DNA of 55,659 bases, from positions 1 to 55,659 of the forward strand of contig NZ_RHOR01000015.1 of NCBI RefSeq assembly GCF_003946625.1, in the 5' to 3' direction. The notes under the pieces were generated by a model. It did not search any database, was not told the DNA's origin, and worked only from the letters and a program-made list of their open reading frames with translations. Each line of letters starts with the position of its first letter. Within the stretch, counting starts at the first letter, position 1. This DNA comes from Companilactobacillus kedongensis (GTDB taxonomy: Bacteria; Bacillota; Bacilli; Lactobacillales; Lactobacillaceae). Shown here piece by piece: positions 20,685-30,875 of this stretch. The position numbers and the translations under genes were made by a program.

Positions 20685-21710
20685 TTAGTCAGTCTTCTTG
20701 TCCGGATATGGATAGCCAAGATGTTCATAACCCTTACGTGTTACGATTCGACCTCTGGCGGTCCGTTTCAAAAAGCCTTTTTGCATTAAATATGGTTCAT
20801 AAACTGACTCAATCGTTTCTTGATCTTCACCGATATTAGCGGCGATCACTTTAATTCCTAATGGTCCACCATTATACAGTTCGATCATCATCGACAAGAT
20901 TTTTCTATCTAATCGATCAAGTCCGGCATCATCAACTTGGAGCTGATTCAAAGCCGATTCAGCAATATCATAGTCTATCATATCTTTACCCGCAACTTGT
21001 GCAAAATCACGGACACGTTTTAGCAATCGGTTGGCGATTCTAGGTGTTCCACGAGATCTTCTAGCGATTTCATGTGCGCCTTCCTCATCAACATTGATAT
21101 TCAAAACATTGGCTGATCTAAATACGATCTTAGACAGTTCAGCTTCTGAATAATACTCCATATGTTCAACAATTCCAAACCGATCTCGTAACGGAGCTGA
21201 CAGCTTTCCGGCTGTAGTTGTTGCACCGATCAATGTGTAAGGAACTAACTCATGATGAAGTGAACGTGCCTCTGCGCCTTGTCCAACAATGATATCAATA
21301 TAGAAGTCTTCCATAGCAGAATAAAGAACTTCTTCGATTGCACGCGGCATACGATGGATCTCATCAATAAAGAGGACATCCCCTGGTGACAATTCATCCA
21401 AAACAGCTACCAGATCACCTGATTTTTCAATTGAAGGACCAGTTGTCGTATGAATATTTACACCCATTTCATTGGCGATGATCATTGCTAATGTAGTTTT
21501 ACCTAACCCCGGAGGTCCATAAAGCAAGACGTGGTCTAGTGTTTGCTGACGTTGTTTGGCGGCTTTGATATAAACATCTAATTCTTTTTTGGCTTTCTCT
21601 TGGCCCAAATACTGATCAAACGTAGTCGGACGTAATGTCTGTTCAACAATATCTTCAATATCATCCAATGAATCAGCATCTGTTAGACGGTCATTATCAT
21701 TATTATCCAT
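20685..21710 (-). CDS. ruvB: Holliday junction branch migration helicase RuvB
   Basis: 341 residues. AAA+ motor with Walker [10 protein letters not shown] (residues 65-73), Walker [10 protein letters not shown] near residue 117, sensor-1 region [18 protein letters not shown], and a C-terminal winged helix ending [14 protein letters not shown] that contacts DNA. It works with RuvA, encoded 16 bp upstream. The order mutL-ruvA-ruvB-queA is standard in this group. Confidence 0.97.
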   Translation of the reverse strand: MDNNDNDRLTDADSLDDIEDIVEQTLRPTTFDQYLGQEKAKKELDVYIKAAKQRQQTLDHVLLYGPPGLGKTTLAMIIANEMGVNIHTTTGPSIEKSGDLVAVLDELSPGDVLFIDEIHRMPRAIEEVLYSAMEDFYIDIIVGQGAEARSLHHELVPYTLIGATTTAGKLSAPLRDRFGIVEHMEYYSEAELSKIVFRSANVLNINVDEEGAHEIARRSRGTPRIANRLLKRVRDFAQVAGKDMIDYDIAESALNQLQVDDAGLDRLDRKILSMMIELYNGGPLGIKVIAANIGEDQETIESVYEPYLMQKGFLKRTARGRIVTRKGYEHLGYPYPDKKTD

Positions 21711-21726
21711 TGATTATCCTCCTTCT

Positions 21727-22317
21727 CTATTTAGTTAGTAATTTCAATCCAGCTCTCAAGTAAGCGTCGGCTGAATCGAGTGATTCTTTTTGCAATTTAG
21801 GTTTTATCCTGCCGATATCACGAGCTGTGTATCCTAATGACTCTAAAGCAAGCATTCCATCCTCTAGTTCTTGGTTGCCAGAACTTATGGCTACTGGTTC
21901 TTCTCCTAAAGTCATCTGACCTTGAGCAGTAAACTTACCGCTTAAATCTAAAACAATCTGTTGTGCCGTTTTCTTACCTATCTTAGGGAAACGAGTTAAG
22001 AACTTAACATCGTTATTCTCAATAGCAGTGATCAAACCATTTAAATCTTGTCCAGCCAAAATAGCCAAAGCACTCTTTGGTCCAATTCCTGAAACACTGA
22101 TCAGATTTAAGAAGATCCTTTTTTCATTCAAATCATAAAATCCATATAGTGACTGCTCGTTATCACGAACAATCTGTTCGACATAGACTTTGGCCTGTTC
22201 ATCTTGTTGATAGCGATAGGGATTGGCTACTTGTACCTTATATCCGACGCCACCTACATCAACCACAACATAGGCAGGATCGATTTCGGCGATGATTCCA
22301 TTTAAGTATTCAAACAT
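21727..22317 (-). CDS. ruvA: Holliday junction DNA-binding protein RuvA
   Basis: 196 residues. The OB-fold N-terminus (MFEYLNGIIAEIDPAYVVVD) is followed by two helix-hairpin-helix motifs (VSGIGPKSALAIL and FPKIGKKTAQQIVLDL) and a C-terminal RuvB-binding domain. It tetramerises on four-way junctions and recruits RuvB. Two bases separate it from mutL. Confidence 0.96.
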   Translation of the reverse strand: MFEYLNGIIAEIDPAYVVVDVGGVGYKVQVANPYRYQQDEQAKVYVEQIVRDNEQSLYGFYDLNEKRIFLNLISVSGIGPKSALAILAGQDLNGLITAIENNDVKFLTRFPKIGKKTAQQIVLDLSGKFTAQGQMTLGEEPVAISSGNQELEDGMLALESLGYTARDIGRIKPKLQKESLDSADAYLRAGLKLLTK

Positions 22318-22319
22318 TA

Positions 22320-24173
22320 TTATTCACTTTCTCTTGTGTCATGCGAGTCTTGAATTCGCTTAAACATTTTTTCTAAATCTCTATTACTAAATTCTATCAG
22401 TACAGGTCTTCCATGTGGACAATTATAAGGATTTTCTGCTTTTGATAAGTTTTTCAACAGGAAGGCAGCTTGTTTGTCATCCAAATGTTGATTAGCTTTG
22501 ATGGCACGTTTACAACTCATCATGATGGCATTCTTTTCTCTAAAAGCAGCCACAGAGATCTTGGAATCATTTAAAACATAATCGATCATTTCTCTGATAG
22601 TTGATTCCTCTTGTCCAGCTACGAACCAAGTTGGATGCGTATTGACCACAAAACTGTTTTGACCAAAGTCATCTAGGAATAATCCAATACTCTCTAAAAC
22701 AGGCTTTTTTTCACGGATCAAAATACTTTCAGAGTTAGGATAGTCCAAAACGATCGGTACAAGTAGGCGCTGTTGGTCGGCGGCTACTTCACCAATTTGC
22801 TTTCGATAATACTCATAGTTGACCCGCTCTTGAGCTGCATGTTGATCAACTAGATAAAAACCTTCTGGACTTTCAGCGACAAGGTAAGTTCCATGGATCT
22901 GTCCGATATAACGAAGATCAGGAAAAGTAGACACTGACTCAGTTGGTTGTTTTTCTTCCTTTAATCGATCATCCCACGCTTGTAAATGCTCTGGATCATC
23001 AAAAATCGGATGCGACTCTAATTCTTCGATCGGTGTTTTATCCAAAACTAAAGGCTTAGGATCTGGTTCACTAATATGATCGACCATATCTAAATCATCA
23101 AAACTTATTTGTTCTGGTTTTTCAGGTCTAACAACATTTGCAGCGGTCGTCTTACGTTCCAGATTCTTAACTGCGTCTGGGATCAAATTCTGTGTGGATA
23201 ACTTTTCTTTGATCCCTTCACTGATAAGGTCAGCAATGTGGCCCTCGTTAGTTAATCTAACTTCTTGTTTAGTCGGATGAACATTAATATCAACCAAACT
23301 AGGATCAAGCGTAATATCAACTATCGCAATTGGAAAACGTCCAATCATTAATTTAGAACCATAACCTCTGATAACAGCATTTGCCAACTGATAGTTTCTG
23401 ATATAACGACCATTTAAAATCAACGAAATATAAGATCGATTAGAGCGTGTCGTATCAGGTTTTGAAAAGTAACCTTTGATTTGATAATCAGCGTCACTAT
23501 TTTCAAAAGCATACATGTGACTAGCAATCGTCCGTCCATAAATTCCGGCGATCGTCTGTTGCAGATTATCGTTACCTGATGTCCAGACTAAATCTTTTCC
23601 TTCATGGATCAAGCGAAAAGATATATCGGGATGTCCCATAGCCAGACGATCAACGATATCCACGATTTTTTTCAATTCCGTGTGCAAAGATTTTACATAC
23701 TTTAAACGTGCTGGTGTATTAAAGAAGAGATCTTCAACTGTAATCGTTGTCCCTTTTGAACGGGCATGGGTCTCTTTTTTTAATAAACTATTTCCTGAAA
23801 ATTCAGCTTTAACGGCTGATTTTCCATCAGTACTTGTAACTACGGTCAACTTGGAGACTGAAGCGATACTGGCCAAAGCTTCACCACGAAAACCTAGCGT
23901 TCTGACATTAAATAAATCATGATCGGTAGATATTTTGCTGGTGGTATGAGGTTGAAAGGCAATCTCTACATCATCTGCAGCAATACCGACACCATTATCA
24001 TTGATTTCGATTGAACGTAATCCAGATTGATGAACTGTGATCAGAATTTGCGTTGCTTGTGCATCGATTGCATTTTCAGCCAGCTCTTTAACCACAGATG
24101 CTGGACGTTCAATTACTTCACCAGCTGCGATTTGATTACTCAATTCAACTGGTAATTCATGAATCAACCCCAA
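22320..24173 (-). CDS. mutL: DNA mismatch repair protein MutL
   Basis: 617 residues. GHKL ATPase domain with ELAENAIDA, DNGVGIA and GFRGEALASI, then a linker and the C-terminal dimerisation domain carrying the endonuclease motif DQHAAQERVNYE and the late CPHGRP zinc-site motif. It is thus a nicking-type MutL, as expected in bacteria without MutH. The start is TTG with GGTGG upstream. It follows mutS by 15 bp. Confidence 0.97.
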   Translation of the reverse strand: MGLIHELPVELSNQIAAGEVIERPASVVKELAENAIDAQATQILITVHQSGLRSIEINDNGVGIAADDVEIAFQPHTTSKISTDHDLFNVRTLGFRGEALASIASVSKLTVVTSTDGKSAVKAEFSGNSLLKKETHARSKGTTITVEDLFFNTPARLKYVKSLHTELKKIVDIVDRLAMGHPDISFRLIHEGKDLVWTSGNDNLQQTIAGIYGRTIASHMYAFENSDADYQIKGYFSKPDTTRSNRSYISLILNGRYIRNYQLANAVIRGYGSKLMIGRFPIAIVDITLDPSLVDINVHPTKQEVRLTNEGHIADLISEGIKEKLSTQNLIPDAVKNLERKTTAANVVRPEKPEQISFDDLDMVDHISEPDPKPLVLDKTPIEELESHPIFDDPEHLQAWDDRLKEEKQPTESVSTFPDLRYIGQIHGTYLVAESPEGFYLVDQHAAQERVNYEYYRKQIGEVAADQQRLLVPIVLDYPNSESILIREKKPVLESIGLFLDDFGQNSFVVNTHPTWFVAGQEESTIREMIDYVLNDSKISVAAFREKNAIMMSCKRAIKANQHLDDKQAAFLLKNLSKAENPYNCPHGRPVLIEFSNRDLEKMFKRIQDSHDTRESE

Positions 24174-24188
24174 AATTTTCCACCTTCT

Positions 24189-26798
24189 TTATTTAAGTTC
24201 TTTTTGCCATTTATATAGGAGATTGATAGCGTCGATCGGTGTGACACTCATCAAATCTTGTTTTTGTAATTCACTAACGACCTTCTGCTCACCCTTATTG
24301 AGTTTTGCTTTAGGTGCTTTTTCAAGTTCTGGAAACAGTGAGAGTTGTGATTCAGGTTCTGGTTCACTGATTTCACTGACTGTTGATACTTCAGGCTTAG
24401 CATCCTCTACCTTGATCTCTTTAGGGGCGGTCTCTTCCAAACTACTCAAGATCGTGTCGGCACGAGTTAATACTTCATCTGGTAATCCAGCCAATTTGGC
24501 AACGTGAATACCATAAGATTTATCCGCTGGACCCGTTAATACCTTGTGCAAGAATACTAACGTCCCATTTTCTTCAGAGGCATCAACGTGAACATTTTTC
24601 ACACCCGGTAGCTGTGATTCTAGTTCAGTCAATTCGTGATAGTGAGTTGAAAACATTGTCATCGCTTTAACGTTCTTATCGATATATTCAATAATTGCTT
24701 GAGCTAATGCCATACCATCATATGTTGCTGTTCCACGGCCGATCTCATCGAAAATGATCAGACTATTTTCAGTCGCATTTTTCAAAGCATCATTAGCTTC
24801 TCTCATCTCAACCATAAAAGTACTGTCGCCAGAGATCAGGTCATCTGCAGCTCCAATTCGTGTAAAGATATGATCAAAGATCGGCAATTCGGCCTTTTCG
24901 GCCGGTACAAAACAACCTACTTGTCCCATGATAACTGTCAAAGCCATCTGTCTCATGTAAGTACTCTTACCAGACATATTAGGTCCAGTTATCAACAAGA
25001 TATCAGTTTCATCATCAAAATTAACATCATTAGGAATATAACTGTTATTGCTGAGGACTTTTTCCACAACTGGATGCCGTCCGTTGACAACTTTTAATTC
25101 ATGACTCTCTGTAAACACTGGTTTGATGTAATGATACGTCTCACTTACTACCGCAAAACTCTGCAAAACATCAAGTTGTGACAAGATATTAGCCAAATTC
25201 TGAATTCGTCTGATTTCTTGTTTGATCTTAGTTCTGATCTCATCAAAGAGATGATATTCCAAAGCTTGAGATTTCTCTTCAGCCTCAAGGATCAAGCTCT
25301 CTTTTTCCTTTAATTCAGGTGTGATATATCTTTCAGCGTTAGTTAAGGTTTGTTTTCTCTGATAACGACCTTCAGGAACTTTATCGATATTCGACTTAGT
25401 GACTTCAATATAGTAACCAAACACCTTGTTATAACCAATTTTAAGATTACTTATACCTGTCACTTCTTGTTCTTGAGCACGCAAACTTGCCATCCACTGC
25501 TTACCATTTTTGGAAGCGTCGATGTATTTATCAAGTTGTTCGTTGTAACCTTGCTTGATCAAGCCACCGCCAGTAACTGAAATAGGTGGTTCATCACTGA
25601 TAGCTTTGTCGATAAGTGTATAAACATCGTTAACGTCGTCAATTTTTTCCACATAGGCATCGAGATCGTAGTCACCAATATCCAATAATATCTGTTTGAT
25701 CTTAGGGACTTGTTCGAGTGAAGTTTTGAGTTGTACTAAATCTCGCCCATTAACTGTTCCGTAAGCAATTCGTCCCGCTAAACGTTCCAAATCATAGACT
25801 TTAGTTAAATAATCTTGAAATGATGATCGTTGGAAATAATTTTCCAAAAAGACTTCCACTATATGTTGGCGATGTTCCAGCGTACCTTGATTGATCAACG
25901 GACGTGACAACCATTGTTTCAATAGTCTGCCACCCATAGCGGTTTTAGTCTCATCTAGTAACCACAAAAGTGTTCCTGATTTTTTATTAGTACGCAAATT
26001 CCTGAATAACTCTAAATTACTCTGTGCAGTATGATCCATTGAAAGATAAGCTGTTGTTTCATATGTTTCAGCTGGTTTCAAATGATCGAGCGAACGCATT
26101 TGTGTTTCGATCAAATAAGAGATCAATATTTTTACAGTACCAACTTCTAAATCATCCGAAATATTACTGAAATCATATTTAAAGTTGTCGTCGATCGCAT
26201 CAATAGTTGAAATCAAGATACCAATTTTTTGAATCGGTTCAAGATATTTTTTAGCCAGATCATTAAAGACGACACATTCTTTGGTATTGAGATTCTGCAA
26301 TTCATTGACCAAATCTACCATATTATTGACCACAGTTACCTTGACTTCACCAGTAGATAAATCAGCATATGCTAAACCGAATTGATCTTTGTTGCGACCG
26401 ATCGCAGTAATGTAGTTATTTTCAGTCGCTTGATTGGCTGATTCATCCATAACTGTACCAGGTGTGACTACACGAGTGATCCCTCGTTTGACCATGCCTT
26501 CAGCATCTTGTGGATTTTCTAATTGATCACAAATGGCAACTTTGTAACCCTTATCGACCAAAATATCAATATAACTTTGAACGGCTTTATGAGGTACTCC
26601 ACACATGGGAATACTTTCATCAGCCTTTTTGTTGCGTGACGTTAACGTCAATTCTAGTATTTGTGAGCCTTTAACAGCATCATCATAAAACATTTCATAG
26701 AAATCTCCCACACGGTAAAACAAAAAAGCATCCGGATATTCATCTTTCATATCGAGATACTGTTGCATCATAGGAGTCTCTTTAGTTTTTTGTGGCAT
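24189..26798 (-). CDS. mutS: DNA mismatch recognition protein MutS
   Basis: 869 residues. Mismatch-reading Phe-x-Glu motif is in GDFYEMF (F33, E35). The ATPase has Walker [10 protein letters not shown] near residue 610 and Walker [18 protein letters not shown], with [11 protein letters not shown] after it. A C-terminal linker with acidic repeats precedes the dimer end, and LSLFPEL is a probable beta-clamp-binding motif. GGAGG lies before the ATG. It is 12 bp after ymdB and coupled to mutL. Confidence 0.97.
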   Translation of the reverse strand: MPQKTKETPMMQQYLDMKDEYPDAFLFYRVGDFYEMFYDDAVKGSQILELTLTSRNKKADESIPMCGVPHKAVQSYIDILVDKGYKVAICDQLENPQDAEGMVKRGITRVVTPGTVMDESANQATENNYITAIGRNKDQFGLAYADLSTGEVKVTVVNNMVDLVNELQNLNTKECVVFNDLAKKYLEPIQKIGILISTIDAIDDNFKYDFSNISDDLEVGTVKILISYLIETQMRSLDHLKPAETYETTAYLSMDHTAQSNLELFRNLRTNKKSGTLLWLLDETKTAMGGRLLKQWLSRPLINQGTLEHRQHIVEVFLENYFQRSSFQDYLTKVYDLERLAGRIAYGTVNGRDLVQLKTSLEQVPKIKQILLDIGDYDLDAYVEKIDDVNDVYTLIDKAISDEPPISVTGGGLIKQGYNEQLDKYIDASKNGKQWMASLRAQEQEVTGISNLKIGYNKVFGYYIEVTKSNIDKVPEGRYQRKQTLTNAERYITPELKEKESLILEAEEKSQALEYHLFDEIRTKIKQEIRRIQNLANILSQLDVLQSFAVVSETYHYIKPVFTESHELKVVNGRHPVVEKVLSNNSYIPNDVNFDDETDILLITGPNMSGKSTYMRQMALTVIMGQVGCFVPAEKAELPIFDHIFTRIGAADDLISGDSTFMVEMREANDALKNATENSLIIFDEIGRGTATYDGMALAQAIIEYIDKNVKAMTMFSTHYHELTELESQLPGVKNVHVDASEENGTLVFLHKVLTGPADKSYGIHVAKLAGLPDEVLTRADTILSSLEETAPKEIKVEDAKPEVSTVSEISEPEPESQLSLFPELEKAPKAKLNKGEQKVVSELQKQDLMSVTPIDAINLLYKWQKELK

Positions 26799-26810
26799 CT
26801 ATTTCCTCCA

Positions 26811-27614
26811 CTAATTTAAAAATTTTTGATTGTCAGGACTTATTACATAATTTTTGATACTACGGGCATAGTTAGTTTGATCATTAATATCGATCACACA
26901 AAAGCCGATTTGCATACGACCATCTTCATCAACATCAAACTTAGTTGGACGTTGGGTTAGGAAACGTGTGATGATTGGTTCTTCTTTAACACCAAGAATA
27001 CCGTCGTATGAGCCAGTCATACCAACGTCAGTTAAATAAGCCGTCTTCTTATCAAAGACACGAGCATCATTAGTTTGCACATGAGTATGAGTCCCAACCA
27101 CTGCTGAAACACGACCAGTCAAATACTTGGCAGTTGCAATCTTTTCACTAGTTGTTTCGGCGTGAAAATCAACAAACTTAACCGCATCCTTATCTAAAGT
27201 TGGTAATAATTTATCAAATGCCAAAAATGGATTATCCAAAGGCTGCATCAAGGCAGTCCCTTGCATATTAATAATGTAAACTTTTTTCTGATTGACCTTT
27301 TTTTCGATCACACCACGACCAGGCACATCGTCACCTGAAAAGTTATATGGACGCAAAATACTCTTCTTAGGATCGTCAATGAAGTCTAGAACTTCACGCT
27401 TATCCCAAATATGGTTACCACCAGACACTACATCAGCTCCGGCTACTTGGATTCTTTGGTAATCATCAACCTTGATACCTTTACCGCCATTAGCATTTTC
27501 ACCATTAACGATAGTCAGTTGTGGTTTAACTTTCTGCTTGATCTCTGGCAAATAAGTTTCCACTGTCTTGAGGCCGATCTTGCCAACGACATCCCCAACG
27601 AAAAGTATTTTCAT
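26811..27614 (-). CDS. ymdB: YmdB-type metallophosphoesterase
   Basis: About 267 residues. Motifs: GDVVGKIG at the start, NGENANGGKGI, GGNHIWDKRE and GTHTHVQTND, which provide the di-metal centre. In Bacillus YmdB is a 2',3'-cyclic nucleotide phosphodiesterase affecting biofilm and late adaptive responses. The ATG at 27614 is chosen because GGGGGAA lies nine bases before it; an in-frame start six codons earlier overlaps that site. It heads ymdB-mutS-mutL. Confidence 0.92.
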   Translation of the reverse strand: MKILFVGDVVGKIGLKTVETYLPEIKQKVKPQLTIVNGENANGGKGIKVDDYQRIQVAGADVVSGGNHIWDKREVLDFIDDPKKSILRPYNFSGDDVPGRGVIEKKVNQKKVYIINMQGTALMQPLDNPFLAFDKLLPTLDKDAVKFVDFHAETTSEKIATAKYLTGRVSAVVGTHTHVQTNDARVFDKKTAYLTDVGMTGSYDGILGVKEEPIITRFLTQRPTKFDVDEDGRMQIGFCVIDINDQTNYARSIKNYVISPDNQKFLN

Positions 27615-27703
27615 TATATAAAATTCCCCCATCTTTACCTATGATATTGTATCAATATTGTTGAAAATTAAAAAGAGACTGGGCTTATATTATGTGTGCC
27701 GCC

Positions 27704-27870
27704 GAAGGATGTGAGGGAGTGGGCTCGCAATTGGACCGACACGAGCCTAGGTCTCGTCGTCTCGATTTTGAGCTTTGCTTACGCAAATCTCAAAATCGTC
27801 CATGCCGTAAGGACGGAAGTTCACCGTCCCAACGGCATTTGCACTGCTGGTCCACACCCTCACATTCTTC
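27704..27870. repeat. Large branched palindromic element, family II copy 1
   Basis: An imperfect outer stem (GAAG-ATGTGAGGG-GTGG paired with CCAC-CCCTCACAT-CTTC) encloses three hairpins. ACGAG with loop CCTAGGT comes first, then a long arm with CGATTTTGAG, and last GCCGT-GGACGG. The long arm is the reverse complement of the middle arm of copy 2, so copies 1 and 2 are inverted to each other. Short frames inside encode nothing recognisable. Confidence 0.8.
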
Positions 27871-27988
27871 AGCTAATTTCATTTAAGACCATAAATCGTC
27901 AAATGCGAATCATTAACTAATACAGTCAAAGACTCCAAAATATCAACGTAAAAAATATAGTATACCAACTGAATAGTATAGAAAATAA

Positions 27989-28159
27989 GCCAGTGGTTTC
28001 GAGTAATGGAATCAGTTACGCAAGTGGTGTAGAATGGCGATTTTCCGTTCGTACACCACCGACGATTCTGAGATTTGCGCAAGCAAAGCTCAAAATCGAG
28101 TCTCAAGACCACGGCTTGAGACGTTCGCGTAACAGATGGAATTACTCGAAACCACTGGC
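27989..28159. repeat. Large branched palindromic element, family II copy 2
   Basis: The outer stem GCCAGTGGTTTCGAGTAAT pairs with its complement at the far end, continuing with GTTACGC/GCGTAAC. Inside are GTGGTGTA..TACACCAC, a middle arm around GATTTGC-gcaa-GCAAAGC, and GTCTCAAG with loop ACCACGG. It lies between the SLAP protein gene and ymdB. Interval 27871-27988 contains no gene or clear signal. Confidence 0.8.
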
Positions 28160-28172
28160 GGCAACAACCCCA

Positions 28173-28205
28173 CAAAAAAAATAGCCCGACACAATAGCCG
28201 AACTA
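28173..28205 (-). terminator. Terminator after SLAP protein 1
   Basis: On the minus strand TAGTTCG pairs with CGGGCTA (two G-U pairs), followed by eight T. It ends the upstream secreted protein transcript. Confidence 0.65.
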
Positions 28206-28215
28206 CTTAAAAAAA

Positions 28216-28773
28216 CTATTTAGCTTGTTGAACATCTCCGAATGAAACAAACTCATTAGTTGAAACTCTGAAGTAAGTTATATGATCAACTGTGATCATT
28301 CTATCTGTACGCCAATATGAACCCGGTGCTAGTGCACGACTGGAGTTCTTAATTAATTGACCACTATTGTCATAAAGTGAAACTGGTTTGCTTCCATTCA
28401 CATAGACAACTTGATCAGTTGGTTGATAGAAATAAACGTCACTGCTGTCAACATAAGCATTAGATGAAACACGATAATAAACTTCATTACCAATATAACG
28501 TTCATTATCTGTCTTCCAAGAAGTCCCTTCATTTAGGCTAGCAGAGATCTTATTTCCATTAATATCATATAGTTGAGCTGAACTGGCAGTGACAGTTACT
28601 CCATAGTTGCCATTGTTAAGATCCAATGTATTAGTATCTGTTCCATAGCCATCCTTAATTGAAATATCGCCTGTATTTGAAGCTGATGTATCAGTATCAG
28701 CAGCTTGAACTGTCGTTGCCCCCACGCTCAAAGCTAACAAAATAATAATACTGCTTAGTAGACTCTTTTTCAT
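28216..28773 (-). CDS. Secreted SLAP-domain protein 1
   Basis: 185 residues. Signal peptide (MKKSLLSSIIILLALSVGA, probable cleavage after TVQA). The mature part carries two repeats of the Lactobacillus surface-layer SLAP type: each has a segment like GTSWKTDNERYIGN or GSYWRTDRMITVDH followed by YYRVSSNAYVDSSDV or YFRVSTNEFVSFGDV. Such domains bind cell-wall polymers, so it is likely exported and held non-covalently at the wall. No sorting signal or catalytic domain is seen. A tandem paralogue follows at 28901. Confidence 0.82.
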   Translation of the reverse strand: MKKSLLSSIIILLALSVGATTVQAADTDTSASNTGDISIKDGYGTDTNTLDLNNGNYGVTVTASSAQLYDINGNKISASLNEGTSWKTDNERYIGNEVYYRVSSNAYVDSSDVYFYQPTDQVVYVNGSKPVSLYDNSGQLIKNSSRALAPGSYWRTDRMITVDHITYFRVSTNEFVSFGDVQQAK

Positions 28774-28900
28774 AATGCTCTCCCCTTAGTAAATACCTAT
28801 TACACCCCCATCCTAACATTAAGAATTTGCTTTGAAGCACTTTTAATAAAACTTATTTAAAGACTCAAAAGTTGGCGATGTTCTGTTACTCTATCAGTTT

Positions 28901-29449
28901 TTATTCTACAAACGAAACATCTGATAATGAAGCAAACTCATTAGTTGAAACTCGGTAATAACTAACATGATCAACCGTAATAACCCTATCAGTTCTCCAA
29001 GATGATCCAGGTGCTAGAGCACGATTAGAATCCTTGATCAACTGACCCTGATTATTGTAAAGGACAACTGGCTTATCTCCCAAAGTCTTGATCACATCGT
29101 TAATTGGTTTATAAAGATAAACATCACTACTATTTACATATCCATTTGATGAGACCCGATAATAAACTTCGTTGCCAATATAACGCTCGTTGTCAGTTTT
29201 CCACGACGTTCCACTATCGAGACTAGCTGAGATCTTTTCACCATTGATATTGTATAGCTGAGCTGAACTCGATATAACAGTTACACCAAAATCATCAAGA
29301 TCTTGAGTATTAGTTATTGTGCTACCATCCTCGTTGGTAATTGTATAGTCACCATTATTGTTTGTTACCGTTTTGGCCGCTTGAACCGTTGTTACTCCAG
29401 TACTTAACGCAAGTAAAATTACTATACTGCTCATTAGATATTTTTTCAT
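28901..29449 (-). CDS. Secreted SLAP-domain protein 2
   Basis: 182 residues, closely related to the adjacent 28216-28773 gene along its whole length, including the signal peptide (MKKYLMSSIVILLALSTG) and both SLAP repeats (YYRVSSNGYVNSSDV and YYRVSTNEFASLSDV). The two differ mostly in the short Asn/Thr-rich segment after the signal peptide. Tandem duplication is the simple explanation. GGAGG precedes the ATG. Role unknown beyond probable wall attachment. Confidence 0.82.
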   Translation of the reverse strand: MKKYLMSSIVILLALSTGVTTVQAAKTVTNNNGDYTITNEDGSTITNTQDLDDFGVTVISSSAQLYNINGEKISASLDSGTSWKTDNERYIGNEVYYRVSSNGYVNSSDVYLYKPINDVIKTLGDKPVVLYNNQGQLIKDSNRALAPGSSWRTDRVITVDHVSYYRVSTNEFASLSDVSFVE

Positions 29450-29547
29450 AACAAGTTTCCTCCGACTAGACCCTCTTCATTAATATTTTCTAGCTAATCG
29501 AATCATAACATGCGTACCATTTTAATAAAACACCTGTATACAACAAA

Positions 29548-29584
29548 AGAGCAATATCATAATTTAAATATGATATTGCTCTCT
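29548..29584. terminator. Bidirectional terminator-like hairpin
   Basis: A 14-bp perfect stem (AGAGCAATATCATA and complement) is flanked by A and T runs in the gap before SLAP protein 2. It probably ends transcription coming from panE. Confidence 0.7.
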
Positions 29585-29609
29585 TTTGTATAGTTGAATT
29601 TCAAAATTA

Positions 29610-29782
29610 GTCGGAAGGACTGAGAATATCCACCAGCTATGAGAGTGGCGTTATTGCTTTAGCAATTACACCACCGGACGAGTTTGGAGAATTACCGGTT
29701 TGTGGTAAGTCTTCAAACCGAGGGACGAGACCAAGGCTCGGCCCGTTCCGCATAGCAGGTGAATATTATCAGTCCTGGAGAC
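29610..29782. repeat. Large branched palindromic element, family II copy 3
   Basis: The outer stem AGGACTGA-AATAT-CACC-CTATG pairs with CATAG-GGTG-ATATT-TCAGTCCT. It encloses three hairpins in the same order as copy 2: GTGG-GT-ATTGC arm, GTTTG-AGA-TTACC arm, and CGAG with loop ACCAAGG. The stem bases differ from copies 1 and 2 yet stay paired. It ends 11 bp from the panE stop codon. Confidence 0.75.
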
Positions 29783-29792
29783 GGCAAGAATA

Positions 29793-30764
29793 CTATACCT
29801 TTGCCACCAAACTGTCAGGATCAAAATCATTAGTAAATTCAGCCAAATGCACCAAATTACGCAAATAATCATGTGTCGTAGCTTCATAATGATACTTCAA
29901 TCCCAACTCATAAATGTAGCCATTGATATAGTCAACCTCAGTTGGTCGATGCTTAGACATATCCTGATACATTGATGGATAGTGCAGTGGCATGCCTTTA
30001 GTAGAAGCAACCTGAATGGCTTCCCACTCCTGTTCACGAGTATTCAATAAAGTAATCCCCGCTCTTTCACAGACATCAAAAGCTTCGTTTATCAACTGCT
30101 TACTCAAGGCTTCTGTCGTTGGTGCTTGAATAAATTCACCCATTTTAATACCAAACATGGTACAGAGTGTGTTACAGACAGAATTCAAAATAACTTTAGC
30201 CATCAATGTTCCTTGAAAATTAGTCGTGATCTCGGGATTCAGATTAGCTTTAGTGAAGTCATCCGCAATCTGTTGTGTCATTTCGTCTGGTGTCTCATTT
30301 TGATTAACCAGTTTCATACTTCCGGCACCAGATGGTCCCATGAAATCAACATCCCCAGGTCCATTTAAAACAGTCGCAATCATAGCTGTTCCACTGATAA
30401 CTTTATCTTCAGCAAAATATTGATCAAGTTTTTCAATGTGTCCCATACCGTTCATTGGTGCTACAACGTATTGTTGTTTCGTAAAGAGATGTCCGGCACG
30501 CTTTAGAGCATCTTCAAGCTGCATCTGCTTAACAAAGACGATCCAAACATCCGGATCTCCTGAATAATCTTCTGGCGATGAAATATTGATCGGTACTAAA
30601 TGTTTATTCTCACCATCTCTAGATACAAAGACACCATTTTGCTTTGTGACTGTTTCAATTTGTTTATCCCAAATATCGACAAAATCAACTGGAAAACCTG
30701 CTTCTTGTAACAGCACTCCATATCTCAAACCCATAGCTCCTGCACCTAATACTGCATATTTCAT
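29793..30764 (-). CDS. panE: 2-dehydropantoate 2-reductase (ketopantoate reductase)
   Basis: 323 residues. The NADPH-binding Rossmann start MKYAVLGAGAMGLRYG is followed by the C-terminal all-helical domain with KVILNSVCNTLC (catalytic Lys region) and SMYQDMSKHRPTEVDYINGYI, both typical of this family. It reduces ketopantoate in pantothenate synthesis; some family members in lactic acid bacteria act on other 2-keto acids, so substrate assignment is moderate. GGAGGC precedes the ATG. It stands alone between non-pathway genes. Confidence 0.88.
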   Translation of the reverse strand: MKYAVLGAGAMGLRYGVLLQEAGFPVDFVDIWDKQIETVTKQNGVFVSRDGENKHLVPINISSPEDYSGDPDVWIVFVKQMQLEDALKRAGHLFTKQQYVVAPMNGMGHIEKLDQYFAEDKVISGTAMIATVLNGPGDVDFMGPSGAGSMKLVNQNETPDEMTQQIADDFTKANLNPEITTNFQGTLMAKVILNSVCNTLCTMFGIKMGEFIQAPTTEALSKQLINEAFDVCERAGITLLNTREQEWEAIQVASTKGMPLHYPSMYQDMSKHRPTEVDYINGYIYELGLKYHYEATTHDYLRNLVHLAEFTNDFDPDSLVAKV

Positions 30765-30875
30765 AAATAGCCGCCTCCAAATTATATGTTGTTAAGCATT
30801 ATTAGATACTTTTTAATAAATGTCAAGCCATTATAATAAATTCGGCGTCAGTATTTTAATAATAACAAATAAAAA

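Noticed and set aside
27692-28175. Small open frames encoding LDFELCLRKSQNR on both strands
   Set aside because: They arise from the shared middle arm of the family II palindromes and look like artefacts of the repeat, not genes.
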